A stretch of DNA of 20,170 nt, from assembly GCA_041485845.1 (NCBI GenBank), contig JBGPKH010000082.1, positions 1 to 20,170 of the forward strand, read 5' to 3'. Below are positions 1 through 7,552 of the stretch, piece by piece. The translations under genes were made by a program, and so were the position numbers. Source of the stretch: OMOG01 sp041485845 (GTDB lineage Bacteria; Acidobacteriota; Terriglobia; Bryobacterales; Bryobacteraceae). The notes below the pieces were generated by a model, which saw only the letters and a program-made list of their open reading frames with translations, searched no databases and had not been told where the DNA came from. Every line of letters starts with the position of its first letter. Position 1 is the first letter of the stretch.

Positions 1-22
1 CTGCCTCGCCCGTTTGCCCGTA

Positions 23-574
23 CTACCTGACAAACGGCACGTATGCCCGCACCTGCTTCCGATACTTCTGGAAGTCTTCGCCGAATCGCGACTCCAGCAG
101 TTGGTCCTCGCAGCGGACACGAATTTCCGTCCCCACGATGAAGATCGCCAGCGAGACCAGCGCCCATTCCCAGGGCGTCAGGATCAGCAGCGAACACAGC
201 AGCATGGCCAGCAGGGATGCATAGATCGGATGCCGCACGATGGAGTATGCGCCCGATTGGACCAGTTCGTGGTCCACATACAGGCCTGCGTGTACGCGAA
301 ACTGTTTGCCGAGGTTGGCCACGGCGCTCCACGACAGGAACGCCGCGCCCACTCCCAACGCCAGGGCGGGCGCCACGCGGAACAACCCGGGGGGACCCGG
401 GATGCGAAAGACGAATGCCAGGAAGATGGCCATGCCCTCGAGCAGCAGCCCGGCACGTGTGGGCCCGGCCACCGTAATCGACTCCCGCTTCTGGTTGTGG
501 GGCGCGCGGAAGATGAACGGATATCCCCACGCGAACCAGCAGACCACCAGGGCACTCCAGGCGAATAATTGCAT
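23..574 (-). CDS. Isoprenylcysteine carboxyl methyltransferase-like membrane protein
   Basis: This 183-residue integral membrane protein belongs to the ICMT/PEMT-like methyltransferase superfamily, which uses S-adenosylmethionine to methylate membrane-associated substrates; the bacterial substrate is unknown. Hydrophobic segments lie near residues 3-22, 43-57, 66-86 and 121-150. The family signature is at the C-terminal half: a GAYSIVRHPIY block (RHP at 114-116), then an acidic residue at 156 and the FGEDFQKYRKQV..YVPF tail at 164-181, which forms the SAM pocket in this family. The frame is open upstream to 619 with three in-frame ATGs. I chose the one at 574 because the hydrophobic helix starts right after it and a GGTAGA-like ribosome site lies about nine bases upstream. 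The length is normal for the family. It is transcribed divergently from the TonB-dependent receptor gene and has no obvious partner in the window. Superfamily assignment is firm; the substrate is not known. Confidence 0.85.
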   Translation of the reverse strand: MQLFAWSALVVCWFAWGYPFIFRAPHNQKRESITVAGPTRAGLLLEGMAIFLAFVFRIPGPPGLFRVAPALALGVGAAFLSWSAVANLGKQFRVHAGLYVDHELVQSGAYSIVRHPIYASLLAMLLCSLLILTPWEWALVSLAIFIVGTEIRVRCEDQLLESRFGEDFQKYRKQVRAYVPFVR

Positions 575-700
575 CGGTGTTGTTCTACCATACATTAGCT
601 CGCCAACGTGGTAGAGCATGCTCTGGTTACTTCCGGCGCAAGAATGCCACGCGCTGATGCTCGTGGCTCTGAAACGACTGTTGCAGCAACAGGACTGGTT

Positions 701-744
701 CCCGAGCCGCGACCGTCAGAGAGCGGTTTCAATGCCGGAAACCG
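701..744. repeat. REP-like imperfect palindrome in the divergent intergenic region
   Basis: The 322-base gap between the methyltransferase and the receptor gene contains no convincing ORF. It holds a segment with GAGCCGCGACCGTC followed by GAGCGGTTTC (CCGC pairs with GCGG), then a 7-base perfect stem CGGTTTC/GAAACCG at 724-730 and 738-744, followed by AGTTTT. From memory, similar GAGCCGCGACCGT...GAGCGG blocks occur repeatedly between genes in Solibacter-type genomes. That recollection cannot be checked here, and no second full copy is in this window. Confidence 0.4.
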
Positions 745-788
745 AGTTTTGCGCCGCACCCAGCCCGCCCCGCATCCGGCAAAAAGGC

Positions 789-794
789 TACAAT
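789..794 (+). promoter_or_regulatory. Possible -10 element (TACAAT) for the TonB-dependent receptor gene
   Basis: TACAAT is one mismatch from the sigma-70 -10 consensus and lies about 100 bases upstream of the receptor start codon. No good -35 hexamer is visible at 16-18 bases upstream. A CATAAT at 815-820 is an alternative. Weak evidence. Confidence 0.25.
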
Positions 795-896
795 CGGTAC
801 AACTCGCGAAAAGGCATAATGGCATCGGCCAGGTCAGGCGCACGCCGGGCCTGACGTAGACACCATTGGCCTTCGCAGAAAGAGGACATACACGTA

Positions 897-3800
897 ATGC
901 CACGTCCAATTGCGTCTCCCGCCCGGACCGCCCTGCTGCCGGCGCTGCTGGTTCTGCTCGCGGCCCACGGACTGCTGTCCCAGATTCAAACCGGCCGCAT
1001 CGTCGGAACGATTTACGATCCGAACAAGGCGGTAGTCCCGTCCGCCACCATCACCGTCACCAACAAGGACACCAACGTGGCCCGAAAAGTACAGGCGAAT
1101 GAGACCGGCGGATATGTAGTACCGGCGTTGAACCCCGGCCGCTATGATGTCAGCGTGGTGGCCGCCGGCTTCCGCACCGCCGTCCGGAGCGGCATCGAGA
1201 TGCAGGTGGGAAACGACCTTTTGCTGGATATGGACCTGGTGCTGGGCGAGACCAGTTCCGTGATCGAGGTCACCGCCGATGCGCCGCTGCTGACTTCGGA
1301 ATCGGGCAGCCTCGGACACGTCATGACCAATAACCAGATCGTGGACCTGCCGCTGAACGGCCGCGGGTTCAACGAGCTTGCCCGGCTGACTCCGGGTGTG
1401 GTGCTGCTGCCTGGCACCGGCAACGTCACCCGCATTCGTCCGGAGTTCGTCAATGGCACCACCATCAGCGGAGTTCGCGGCAGACAGGTGTCGTATTACC
1501 TCGATGGAACCGACACCAGCGAGCAGCACCAGGGGGGAAGCTGGATTCAGACCTCGGTGGACGCGCTCCAGGAATTCAGCGTGCAGCAGAACGCCTATTC
1601 GGCGGAACACAGCCGGTCGGGCAGCTTCTTCAACGCCACCACGAAAGCCGGAACAAACAGCATCCGGGGGACGCTCTATGAGTTTCTGCGCAATGAGAAG
1701 CTCGACGCGCGCAATTTTTTTGGCGCCAGCCGCGACCTCCTGAAGCGCAATCAATTCGGCCTGTCGGCCGGTGGTCCCATCTGGATTCCGCGAGTCTACA
1801 ACGGTAAGAACCGCACCTTCTTCTTCGCCAATTACGAGGGCATGCGCGAACGCCAGGGCAACACCGTCAGCCGCACCAGCCCCACCGCGAGTATGCTGGC
1901 CGGCGATTTCAGCGCGCTCACCAATGTCATCTACGATCCGCGAACCACGGCGCCCAATCCCTCCGGCAGCGGCGCCGTGCGCACTCCCTTTCCCGGGAAC
2001 CGCATCCCTGCCGACCGGCTGTCTCCGCAAGCCGCTTTCTTCAACCCGTATTTAACGACGGCCGCCGTGCCCGCGGGCATATTCGGGTTTTCTCCCTCCA
2101 CTTCCGTCAATGAGGACCAGTTGACCGCGCGCTTCGATCACAGCCTGAAGGATCGTCACAAGCTGTTCTTCCGCTACAGCCTCAACAACAACCGTCTGAG
2201 TGAGCCGGGCAGCACGCCGGCGCTCGGCTCGGCCAATTCGGAGACGCGCGGCCAGAACTATACCACCAGTATCGGCAGCAATTTGCGCTCGACCCTGCTC
2301 AACGAGTTCCGCTTCAATACGCTCTATGGCCTGATTCAACTCTCGCCCTATCTTCCCGGGAGGGACTTCAACAAAGACGCGGGTATCAAGGGAATGGAGG
2401 AGACCAAGCGTTCCTTCGATATCGGCTCGTTCCCGGATTTCGGATGGACGGGCTACTCGGGCGTATCGGGATCGTCCTTCGATCAGAGGCCTAAAACGCA
2501 GGACCGCTACACCCTGGAGTTTACCGACAACGTGACCTGGATCAAGGGCAGGCACGTGGTGAAATTCGGGGCCAAGATCCGCCACTATCAGTGGCTCGGC
2601 ACGGACAGCAAAAACTACATGGGGAACTGGTCGTTCAACGGCCAGAACACCCAGAATCCGGCCGGCCCGACGCGTACCGGCGATGCCTTCGCCGATTGGG
2701 CGTTGGGGCTGCCCTCCAGTGCGGGACGCGGTTACCCGTCGGACACCTTCGGCGGCGCCTACACCGCCTGGCACGTGTTCGTGCAGGATGATGTCAAGAT
2801 CTCCCCCCGGTTGACGCTGAACATCGGCTTGCGTTACGAGTACACGCCGTGGGCCACTGCCTATCGCGGCCAGACCGGCACCTTCGATGGAACATTGGCC
2901 CGCCCGATCATCGTCGCCGGCAAAACCAACCAGGTGGATCTGGGCGCCCAGCCCGCGGCGCCTACGGCGTACGCGTATCTGAAAAGTTTGATTCAGACCA
3001 GCAGCGAAGCGGGCCTTCCGTACTCCATTACGTACCCCGACAAGAACCAATGGGCGCCCCGTTTCGGACTCGCATGGCGGCCATTCGGCGAGACCACCGT
3101 GGTTCGCGGCGGATACGGCATCTTCTATGAAGGCGAGTACACCGACGGCCGCGTGAATCTCTTCATGCCTCCGTTCCTGCTGCAGGACAGTGCGCTCAAC
3201 GACCAGGGTGTCAACCCCAACCGCACCCTTGCAGATTTCTACCTGGGCGCGGCGCTTGGCTCGCCCAACTCCACCATCGGACTGACTCCCGAGTACACCC
3301 ACATGCGCATGGGGTATGACCAGCACTGGAACTTCGGAGTCCAGCAGCAGGTAGCCAAGACCATGGTGTTCGACGTGGAATACGTGGGGAACAAGGGATC
3401 GAGAATCCAGGGCAGCGACGGCTTCAATATTCCCACCCCGGCATTGGGCGGCGTGCAGGCGCGGCGCCCGTTCCCGCGCTTCGGCAGCTTCGGGTACATC
3501 TCGACCGACGTCTCCACCAGTTACCACGCCTTGCAAGCCAAGTTCGAGAAACGACTCTCCGCCGGCCTCTGGGTCCTCACCTCTTACACCTGGTCGAAGA
3601 GCCTCTGGCGCGCCAACACCCCGGCGGTGGGGGGGCAGTATGCCATCGAGAAGGGGCCCTCCGAGTTCCACGTTCCGCACACCTTCACGTTCAGCTACGG
3701 CTACGAGCTGCCGTTCGGGAAAGGCAAGCGCCTGATGGGGAATGCCAACCGATTCTTAAACGGGGCCATCGGGGGCTGGCAAATGCAGGGGATTCTGATC

Positions 3801-4208
3801 TTCCGCAGTGGTGTCCCCTTCACCGTGGGTATGTCGCGCGATGTCGCCAATACGGGGGTCGGTGGGCAGCGGCCCAATCGCCTCGCTTCCGGGAAGCTGG
3901 ACCACCCCACGCTGGCGCTCTGGTTCGACCCCACGGCGTTCGTGGCCGCGCCCAACCTCACCTACGGCAATTCCGGCCTCCGCATCCTGTCGCCGGACAT
4001 TATTCGCACCATCGACTTCTCCCTGTTCAAGCAGTTCCCGGTAACCGAACGGTCGAAAGTGCAATTCCGGCTCGAGGTGTTCAATCTGCCGAACACCCCC
4101 AGTTTCTCGTCGCCGAACGCCACTCTGGACACCAATACCGTGGGGAGAGTAACCAGCACTTCAACTGCGCCTCGCCAGATGCAGGTGGCCCTGAAATACA
4201 ACTTCTAA
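897..4208 (+). CDS. TonB-dependent receptor, Oar-like, with carboxypeptidase-regulatory N-domain
   Basis: This 1103-residue outer-membrane protein is of the large Oar-like TonB-dependent receptor type abundant in Acidobacteria. Order of parts: signal peptide (about 1-28, hydrophobic LLPALLVLLAA, cleavage near LLS-Q); a carboxypeptidase-regulatory-like beta-sandwich at about 32-115 (GRIVGTIYDPNKAVVPSATI, ending in a PGRYDVSVVAAGF block); a plug domain at about 125-240 (the NQIVDLPLNGRGFNELARL motif); then a long beta-barrel with many aromatic-rich strands, ending in MQVALKYNF. The terminal phenylalanine is the usual outer-membrane assembly signal. The start is supported by AAGAGGA at 880-886, ten bases upstream. 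The protein should import or bind a large substrate with TonB energy; the substrate cannot be read from sequence. No TonB box is clear. No SusD-like partner is adjacent, so it looks like a single-gene unit. Confidence 0.93.
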   Translation: MPRPIASPARTALLPALLVLLAAHGLLSQIQTGRIVGTIYDPNKAVVPSATITVTNKDTNVARKVQANETGGYVVPALNPGRYDVSVVAAGFRTAVRSGIEMQVGNDLLLDMDLVLGETSSVIEVTADAPLLTSESGSLGHVMTNNQIVDLPLNGRGFNELARLTPGVVLLPGTGNVTRIRPEFVNGTTISGVRGRQVSYYLDGTDTSEQHQGGSWIQTSVDALQEFSVQQNAYSAEHSRSGSFFNATTKAGTNSIRGTLYEFLRNEKLDARNFFGASRDLLKRNQFGLSAGGPIWIPRVYNGKNRTFFFANYEGMRERQGNTVSRTSPTASMLAGDFSALTNVIYDPRTTAPNPSGSGAVRTPFPGNRIPADRLSPQAAFFNPYLTTAAVPAGIFGFSPSTSVNEDQLTARFDHSLKDRHKLFFRYSLNNNRLSEPGSTPALGSANSETRGQNYTTSIGSNLRSTLLNEFRFNTLYGLIQLSPYLPGRDFNKDAGIKGMEETKRSFDIGSFPDFGWTGYSGVSGSSFDQRPKTQDRYTLEFTDNVTWIKGRHVVKFGAKIRHYQWLGTDSKNYMGNWSFNGQNTQNPAGPTRTGDAFADWALGLPSSAGRGYPSDTFGGAYTAWHVFVQDDVKISPRLTLNIGLRYEYTPWATAYRGQTGTFDGTLARPIIVAGKTNQVDLGAQPAAPTAYAYLKSLIQTSSEAGLPYSITYPDKNQWAPRFGLAWRPFGETTVVRGGYGIFYEGEYTDGRVNLFMPPFLLQDSALNDQGVNPNRTLADFYLGAALGSPNSTIGLTPEYTHMRMGYDQHWNFGVQQQVAKTMVFDVEYVGNKGSRIQGSDGFNIPTPALGGVQARRPFPRFGSFGYISTDVSTSYHALQAKFEKRLSAGLWVLTSYTWSKSLWRANTPAVGGQYAIEKGPSEFHVPHTFTFSYGYELPFGKGKRLMGNANRFLNGAIGGWQMQGILIFRSGVPFTVGMSRDVANTGVGGQRPNRLASGKLDHPTLALWFDPTAFVAAPNLTYGNSGLRILSPDIIRTIDFSLFKQFPVTERSKVQFRLEVFNLPNTPSFSSPNATLDTNTVGRVTSTSTAPRQMQVALKYNF

Positions 4209-4215
4209 TAATGGC

Positions 4216-4497
4216 TTGCGCGATGACGTTTACCGGCGCCAATTCCGGTTCAATGGCCAACGTATTCAGGAAAGCTCGCAGACCGGCAACCAGGACGAAG
4301 CGCGCCAAATCGAGGCTGCGCGGGGACATTCGAGCGTGACGGTTTCTCAGGAGTACGTGCACCCCTCTCCAGAGACCATGGAACGGGCCGTACAGCGGCT
4401 CCAGGCCATGAGTCAGGGGGAACAGTCTCCGAAAGCCCCTCAGGTCCCTGCAATTTTCACTACAGTGAAACGGTCACGCCATAGTAAAGTTAAGTAA
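4216..4497 (+). pseudogene. Collapsed tyrosine recombinase (integrase) remnant
   Basis: This 93-codon reading frame joins two distant parts of a phage-type integrase. The first 30 or so residues (VYRRQFRFNGQRIQES followed by TGNQDEARQIEA) match the N-terminal DNA-binding segment typical of bacterial tyrosine recombinases. They run directly into GHSSVTVSQEYVHPSPE, the last catalytic block, which normally lies some 270 residues later and contains the GH histidine and the nucleophilic tyrosine. The core-binding domain and the catalytic Arg, Lys and HxxR residues are missing. The frame opens with TTG and has no ribosome site, starting seven bases after the receptor stop codon. The simplest reading is an in-frame internal deletion followed by decay. 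A tRNA-Leu gene begins 31 bases downstream, a common integrase target, though its 3' end is on the far side. Assignment of the two segments comes from family knowledge. Confidence 0.72.
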
Positions 4498-4528
4498 CCA
4501 GGCAAGGGCTGCGGTAGAGTCTCACCAT

Positions 4529-4614
4529 GCCCGGGTGGCGAAACTGGCAGACGCAAAGGACTTAAAATCCTTTTCTCGGAAACGAGAGTGCGGGTTCGAT
4601 TCCCGCCCCGGGCA
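4529..4614 (+). tRNA. tRNA-Leu (anticodon TAA)
   Basis: The cloverleaf is complete over 86 nt. The acceptor stem GCCCGGG (4529-4535) pairs with CCCGGGC (4607-4613), with discriminator A at 4614. The anticodon stem AAGGA/TCCTT encloses the loop CTTAAAA, giving anticodon TAA at 4563-4565. A long class II variable arm (CTCG GAAA CGAG) identifies a leucine tRNA, and the T-arm is GCGGG-TTCGATT-CCCGC. The 3' CCA is not encoded. TAGAGT at 4515-4520 could be the -10 element. The antisense of this gene creates well-known spurious protein frames. Confidence 0.97.
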
Positions 4615-4638
4615 CTTATGCAAAGATGGACATCCGTA

Positions 4639-4796
4639 GGCCTTGGTTGGCGTATCGGTGGACTGTTTTCTCCCCCACTTGCGGTGGCAACGGGCAGTGA
4701 CCATAACGGGTGTCCACCGGCAGTCCAGAGGTTACGCCTTGGTCTGCCGACCAACTTGAGGCCCGTTCCCGCAAGCGGCCCGCCGTGCCGCTTTTT
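4639..4796 (+). ncRNA. Candidate structured RNA downstream of tRNA-Leu
   Basis: No reading frame here is convincing, but the stretch folds. An outer stem of about 12 pairs, with one bulge and two G-U pairs, joins 4639-4650 (GGCCTTGGTTGG) to 4751-4763 (CCAACTTGAGGCC). Inside it, CGTA 4651-4654 pairs with TACG 4733-4736, and CGGTGGAC 4656-4663 pairs exactly with GTCCACCG 4712-4719. A small CCAC/GTGG hairpin sits at 4675-4687. Competing pairings are GGACTG/CAGTCC and the perfect hairpin TTGGTC-TGCC-GACCAA at 4739-4754. An intrinsic terminator follows at once. The long rod with bulges is loosely reminiscent of 6S RNA, but I cannot match the 6S consensus and do not claim it. It could also be the processed 3' trailer of the tRNA transcript or a decayed mobile-element end. 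Confidence 0.35.
4773..4796 (+). terminator. Rho-independent terminator
   Basis: A 7-base perfect stem, AAGCGGC (4773-4779) with GCCGCTT (4787-4793), encloses a 7-base loop and is followed by a run of five T residues (4792-4796). The tail orientation serves plus-strand transcription, so it would end the tRNA-Leu transcript or a separate RNA between 4615 and 4773. Confidence 0.7.
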
Positions 4797-4999
4797 GAAC
4801 ATCGATTCTGAGAAAACGCGGCAGGCGCAAGCGCACTGAGCCTCATCCTCCGGTTGCTCGCGCGCCTCACACCGGCCTGCGGCGTTGGATTGCGGATTCG
4901 CCTGCCGGCCGCGCTCCGCACATAATAGCCATCATGTTTCCCTACGGCGCGGTCCTCCTCGCCGCCGCGGAAGCGTCGCCGCCGGCCATTCCGGAGTGC

Positions 5000-5101
5000 T
5001 CGCGACCCGCTGGCGGCATTCACCACCCATCCGGGAGTGATCCCTGGTTGTGCCAGTGCAACGCCACAAGACAGCACCAGCAGGAGTGGCGCTCTTCGCA
5101 T
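5000..5101 (-). pseudogene. Broken 5' end of a secreted-protein gene (signal peptide plus NAAS motif)
   Basis: From the ATG at 5101 on the minus strand the translation gives a good signal peptide (MRRAPLLLVLSCGVALAQ) followed by PGITPGWVVNAASGS. A signal peptide ending in A-Q and then a VVNAAS segment is how many Solibacter-type extracellular proteins carrying the TIGR03437 domain begin. After about 33 residues the frame becomes arginine-rich and unlike any protein, with no continuation in the other two frames that I can follow. I read it as a truncated gene start left between the tRNA and the GMC operon. No ribosome site is clear. It could be chance, since the recognisable part is short. Confidence 0.35.
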
Positions 5102-5196
5102 GCTACAGAATCGCACACCAACGCGCGCCGCGGATCCAGAAGACTGCGGTTAACAGGGTCCTACGTGGTGGCCCGGCGCGGCGCGCAAATCTCTTG

Positions 5197-5202
5197 TACA
5201 AT
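5197..5202 (+). promoter_or_regulatory. Possible -10 element (TACAAT) for the GMC operon
   Basis: TACAAT lies 16 bases before the start codon at 5219. A start of transcription about 7-8 bases downstream would leave a leader of only about nine bases, too short for a normal ribosome site, and none is visible. No good -35 is seen. The rest of the gap between 4797 and 5219 shows only the broken gene start described at 5000-5101. Confidence 0.3.
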
Positions 5203-5218
5203 TCAGGCATTGCGCCCT

Positions 5219-7006
5219 ATGTTCGACGGCCTTCACGAATCGCCCAAAGGTGTCGACCTGAAGAAGACCTACGACGCCATCGTGGTGGGATCCGGCGCCG
5301 CCGGCGGCATGGCGGCGCACGTGCTCACCTCGCACGGCCTGAAGGTGCTGCTGCTGGAGGCCGGCCGGAAGCTGCCGATCGAACAGGAGCTGCGCTCCAT
5401 GCAATGGCCCTACGATCACCCGCGGCGCGGCGAGATGCCTCCTTCCAGCCACGGCCTGACGCGCAACGAGTACACCATCCGCCAGCCGCCCTATGCCCAG
5501 GGATCGCGCTACCAGCACGTCTACTCCTACGTCCAGACCTGGGGCGGGTCGGACTACTCGAAGAACATCGTGGTCGATGAAAAGGACCATCCTTACACCG
5601 GCTCCAACTACGCATGGGTGCGCGCGCGCCTGCTGGGCGGGAAGACCGCCATCTGGGGGCGTCTCGCGCTGCGCCTGTCCGATTACGATTTCAAAGCTGC
5701 CGATCGCGACGGCTACGGAGAGAACTGGCCGATCTCCTACCGCGACATCGAGCCTTACTACGACCGCGTGGACGAGTACCTCGGCATCTCGGGGTTGAAG
5801 GAAGGACTGCCGCATCTTCCCGACAGCCTCTTCCAGCGGCCCAACAAATTCACCACGGCCGAATTGCGATTTCGCGAATCGCTGCAGAAGATGGGGCGGC
5901 TCATCACGCCTTATCGCGCCGGGGTGACCACCGACGGCCTGAAGCACAACAAATACCGAAGCAAATGTTTCGGCAGGGGCGCCTGCGGCCGGCGCGCCGG
6001 GGGCTGCGACATCCATGCCGCCTTCGATTCGCCCACCGGCCTGATCTACCCGGCGGGCGATACCGGCAACCTCACGGTGTGCACCAACGCTACGGTGTAC
6101 GAGGTCACCGTCGACCGGAGCACCGGCAAGGCCAGCGGGGTTTCGTTTCTCGATACCGCATCGCGCAAGCACTACCAGGCGAAAGCCAAGGCCGTGGTGC
6201 TGGGCGCGTCGACCTTGGAATCCGCGCGCTTGCTTCTGCTCTCCAAATCGCCGCAGCACCCCAACGGGATCGGCAACTCCAGCAATCACGTGGGCCACAA
6301 CTTCTGCGAGCATCTCATGGGTCCGAGCGTTACGGGCCTGGTCAAGGACCTGGTGGGCAAGCCCCGCACGCTCGACGATGGCAAGCCCGGCAGCTTCTAC
6401 CTGCCGCGTTTCCGCAACCTCGCGGACAAGCGATCCGACTACATTCGCGGCTATGGCTTCGAGGGTTCCAGCGGCACGCAGATCTTTCCCGGCCACGCCT
6501 ACGACACCCCCGGCTTTGGCGCCGCGTTCAAGAAGCAGGTCCGCGACCATGCCGGGGCCTTCATCGAGATGGGCGGGTTCGGCGAGGTTCTCGCGCGCTA
6601 CGAAAACTACGTGGACCTCGATCCCGAGGTCAAGGACCGGTGGGGCGTCCCGGTGCTGCGCTTCCACTACCGGTTCGGCGACAACGAGCGCAAGATGGCC
6701 GCCGACATGGCCGACACCGCGCGCGAAATGTTCGAAGCCGCGGGCTTCGAGATCGTCAGCGTGCAACGGGGGTTGCGCACCGAGGGCTGGTCCATCCACG
6801 AGCTCGGCACCGCGCGCATGGGAACCGACCCGAAGAAGTCGGTGGTCAGCCAGTTCCAGCAATCGCACGATGTGAAGAATCTGTTCGTGGTGGATGGCAG
6901 CACGCACGTCAGCGCCGCCAACCAGAACCCCACCTGGACCATCATGGCGCTGTGCTGGCGCTCCTGCGATTACCTGGCCGATCGGATGCGGAAGGGAGAA
7001 CTCTGA
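5219..7006 (+). CDS. GMC family FAD-dependent oxidoreductase (sugar/alcohol dehydrogenase-type large subunit)
   Basis: This 595-residue flavoprotein of the glucose-methanol-choline family probably oxidises a sugar, sugar acid or alcohol in the periplasm. The N-terminal Rossmann fold has the ADP-binding motif GSGAAGG at 24-30 with the second strand ending in LLLEAGR. The C-terminal half carries the active-site pair of this family: His527 in SIHELGTARMG, and Asn568/Asn570 in the NQNPTW block near the end. The frame is open back to 4934, but the ATG at 5219 fits because the FAD motif starts 20 residues later and upstream codons look non-coding. There is no signal peptide. The next gene overlaps its stop by one base (TGATG) and encodes a Tat-signal small subunit, as in gluconate and related dehydrogenases. 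No cytochrome c subunit is adjacent, so the electron acceptor is unknown. Confidence 0.93.
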   Translation: MFDGLHESPKGVDLKKTYDAIVVGSGAAGGMAAHVLTSHGLKVLLLEAGRKLPIEQELRSMQWPYDHPRRGEMPPSSHGLTRNEYTIRQPPYAQGSRYQHVYSYVQTWGGSDYSKNIVVDEKDHPYTGSNYAWVRARLLGGKTAIWGRLALRLSDYDFKAADRDGYGENWPISYRDIEPYYDRVDEYLGISGLKEGLPHLPDSLFQRPNKFTTAELRFRESLQKMGRLITPYRAGVTTDGLKHNKYRSKCFGRGACGRRAGGCDIHAAFDSPTGLIYPAGDTGNLTVCTNATVYEVTVDRSTGKASGVSFLDTASRKHYQAKAKAVVLGASTLESARLLLLSKSPQHPNGIGNSSNHVGHNFCEHLMGPSVTGLVKDLVGKPRTLDDGKPGSFYLPRFRNLADKRSDYIRGYGFEGSSGTQIFPGHAYDTPGFGAAFKKQVRDHAGAFIEMGGFGEVLARYENYVDLDPEVKDRWGVPVLRFHYRFGDNERKMAADMADTAREMFEAAGFEIVSVQRGLRTEGWSIHELGTARMGTDPKKSVVSQFQQSHDVKNLFVVDGSTHVSAANQNPTWTIMALCWRSCDYLADRMRKGEL

Positions 7007-7530
7007 TGTCCGGCGAAATCGGCCGGCGCGACCTGATCAAGCTGGGGGCCGGCGCCGCCCTGGCATCCGCGGCGCAGGCAGCCGGCAAGCCGAAATTCTT
7101 CACTCCCGAAGAGTATGCGCTGGCGGATGAGCTCACCGAACTGATCATTCCCGCGGATGAGAAATCCGGCGGTGCCCGGGCCGCCCGGGTCGCCGGGTTC
7201 ATCGATTCCACGCTGGCCGAAGCTTTCGAACAGCCGGAGCGCGACCGCTGGCGCCAGGGCCTCAAGCTCGTGAACTCGATGGCGATGGAGGCGCACGGCG
7301 GACCGTTTCTGACATGTACCCACGAGCAGCGGGTGGCGGTCCTCACGCGAATGGCGGACACGAAGGGGTCGTTCTTCGAGGAGTTGAAGGCGCGCACCAT
7401 TCGCGGGTACTACACTTCCAAGGTCGGCATTCGCGACGATCTGGAGTATCGCGGCAACAGCTACCAGCGCGAGGAATATGCGGGCTATTTGCCGGGAGAT
7501 TCGCCAGGAAGCATCAAAGAACAGCTCTGA
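7006..7530 (+). CDS. Gluconate 2-dehydrogenase subunit 3-like protein with Tat signal
   Basis: This 174-residue small subunit matches the gluconate 2-dehydrogenase subunit 3 family. The N-terminus has a twin-arginine signal (GRRDLIKLGAGAALASAAQA, arginines 7 and 8). It continues with FFTPEEYALADELTELIIPAD, the usual opening of the mature family fold, and helical segments follow to the end (GYYTSKVGIRDDLEYRGNSY). The start ATG overlaps the GMC stop codon, and GGGAGA at 6994-6999 is a well-placed ribosome site, so the two are translationally coupled. In characterised dehydrogenases of this class the small subunit guides the folded large subunit through the Tat pore and is needed for activity. 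The lack of any signal on the large subunit fits that role here. Operon and family evidence are strong; the exact substrate is unknown. Confidence 0.92.
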   Translation: MSGEIGRRDLIKLGAGAALASAAQAAGKPKFFTPEEYALADELTELIIPADEKSGGARAARVAGFIDSTLAEAFEQPERDRWRQGLKLVNSMAMEAHGGPFLTCTHEQRVAVLTRMADTKGSFFEELKARTIRGYYTSKVGIRDDLEYRGNSYQREEYAGYLPGDSPGSIKEQL

Positions 7531-7552
7531 ATTACTGTGGTGATCGGCGGCC

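Noticed and set aside
4595..4614. tRNA 3' end as an attachment site with a second copy in the window
   Set aside because: No repeat of the tRNA 3' end was found elsewhere in the window, so no attL/attR pair can be claimed.
4522..4704. Minus-strand frame containing RESNPHSRFREKDFKSF
   Set aside because: This is the familiar spurious protein made by translating the antisense of tRNA-Leu.
4934..5218. 95-residue upstream extension of the GMC oxidoreductase
   Set aside because: The codons do not resemble a signal peptide or family sequence; the FAD motif follows closely after the ATG at 5219.
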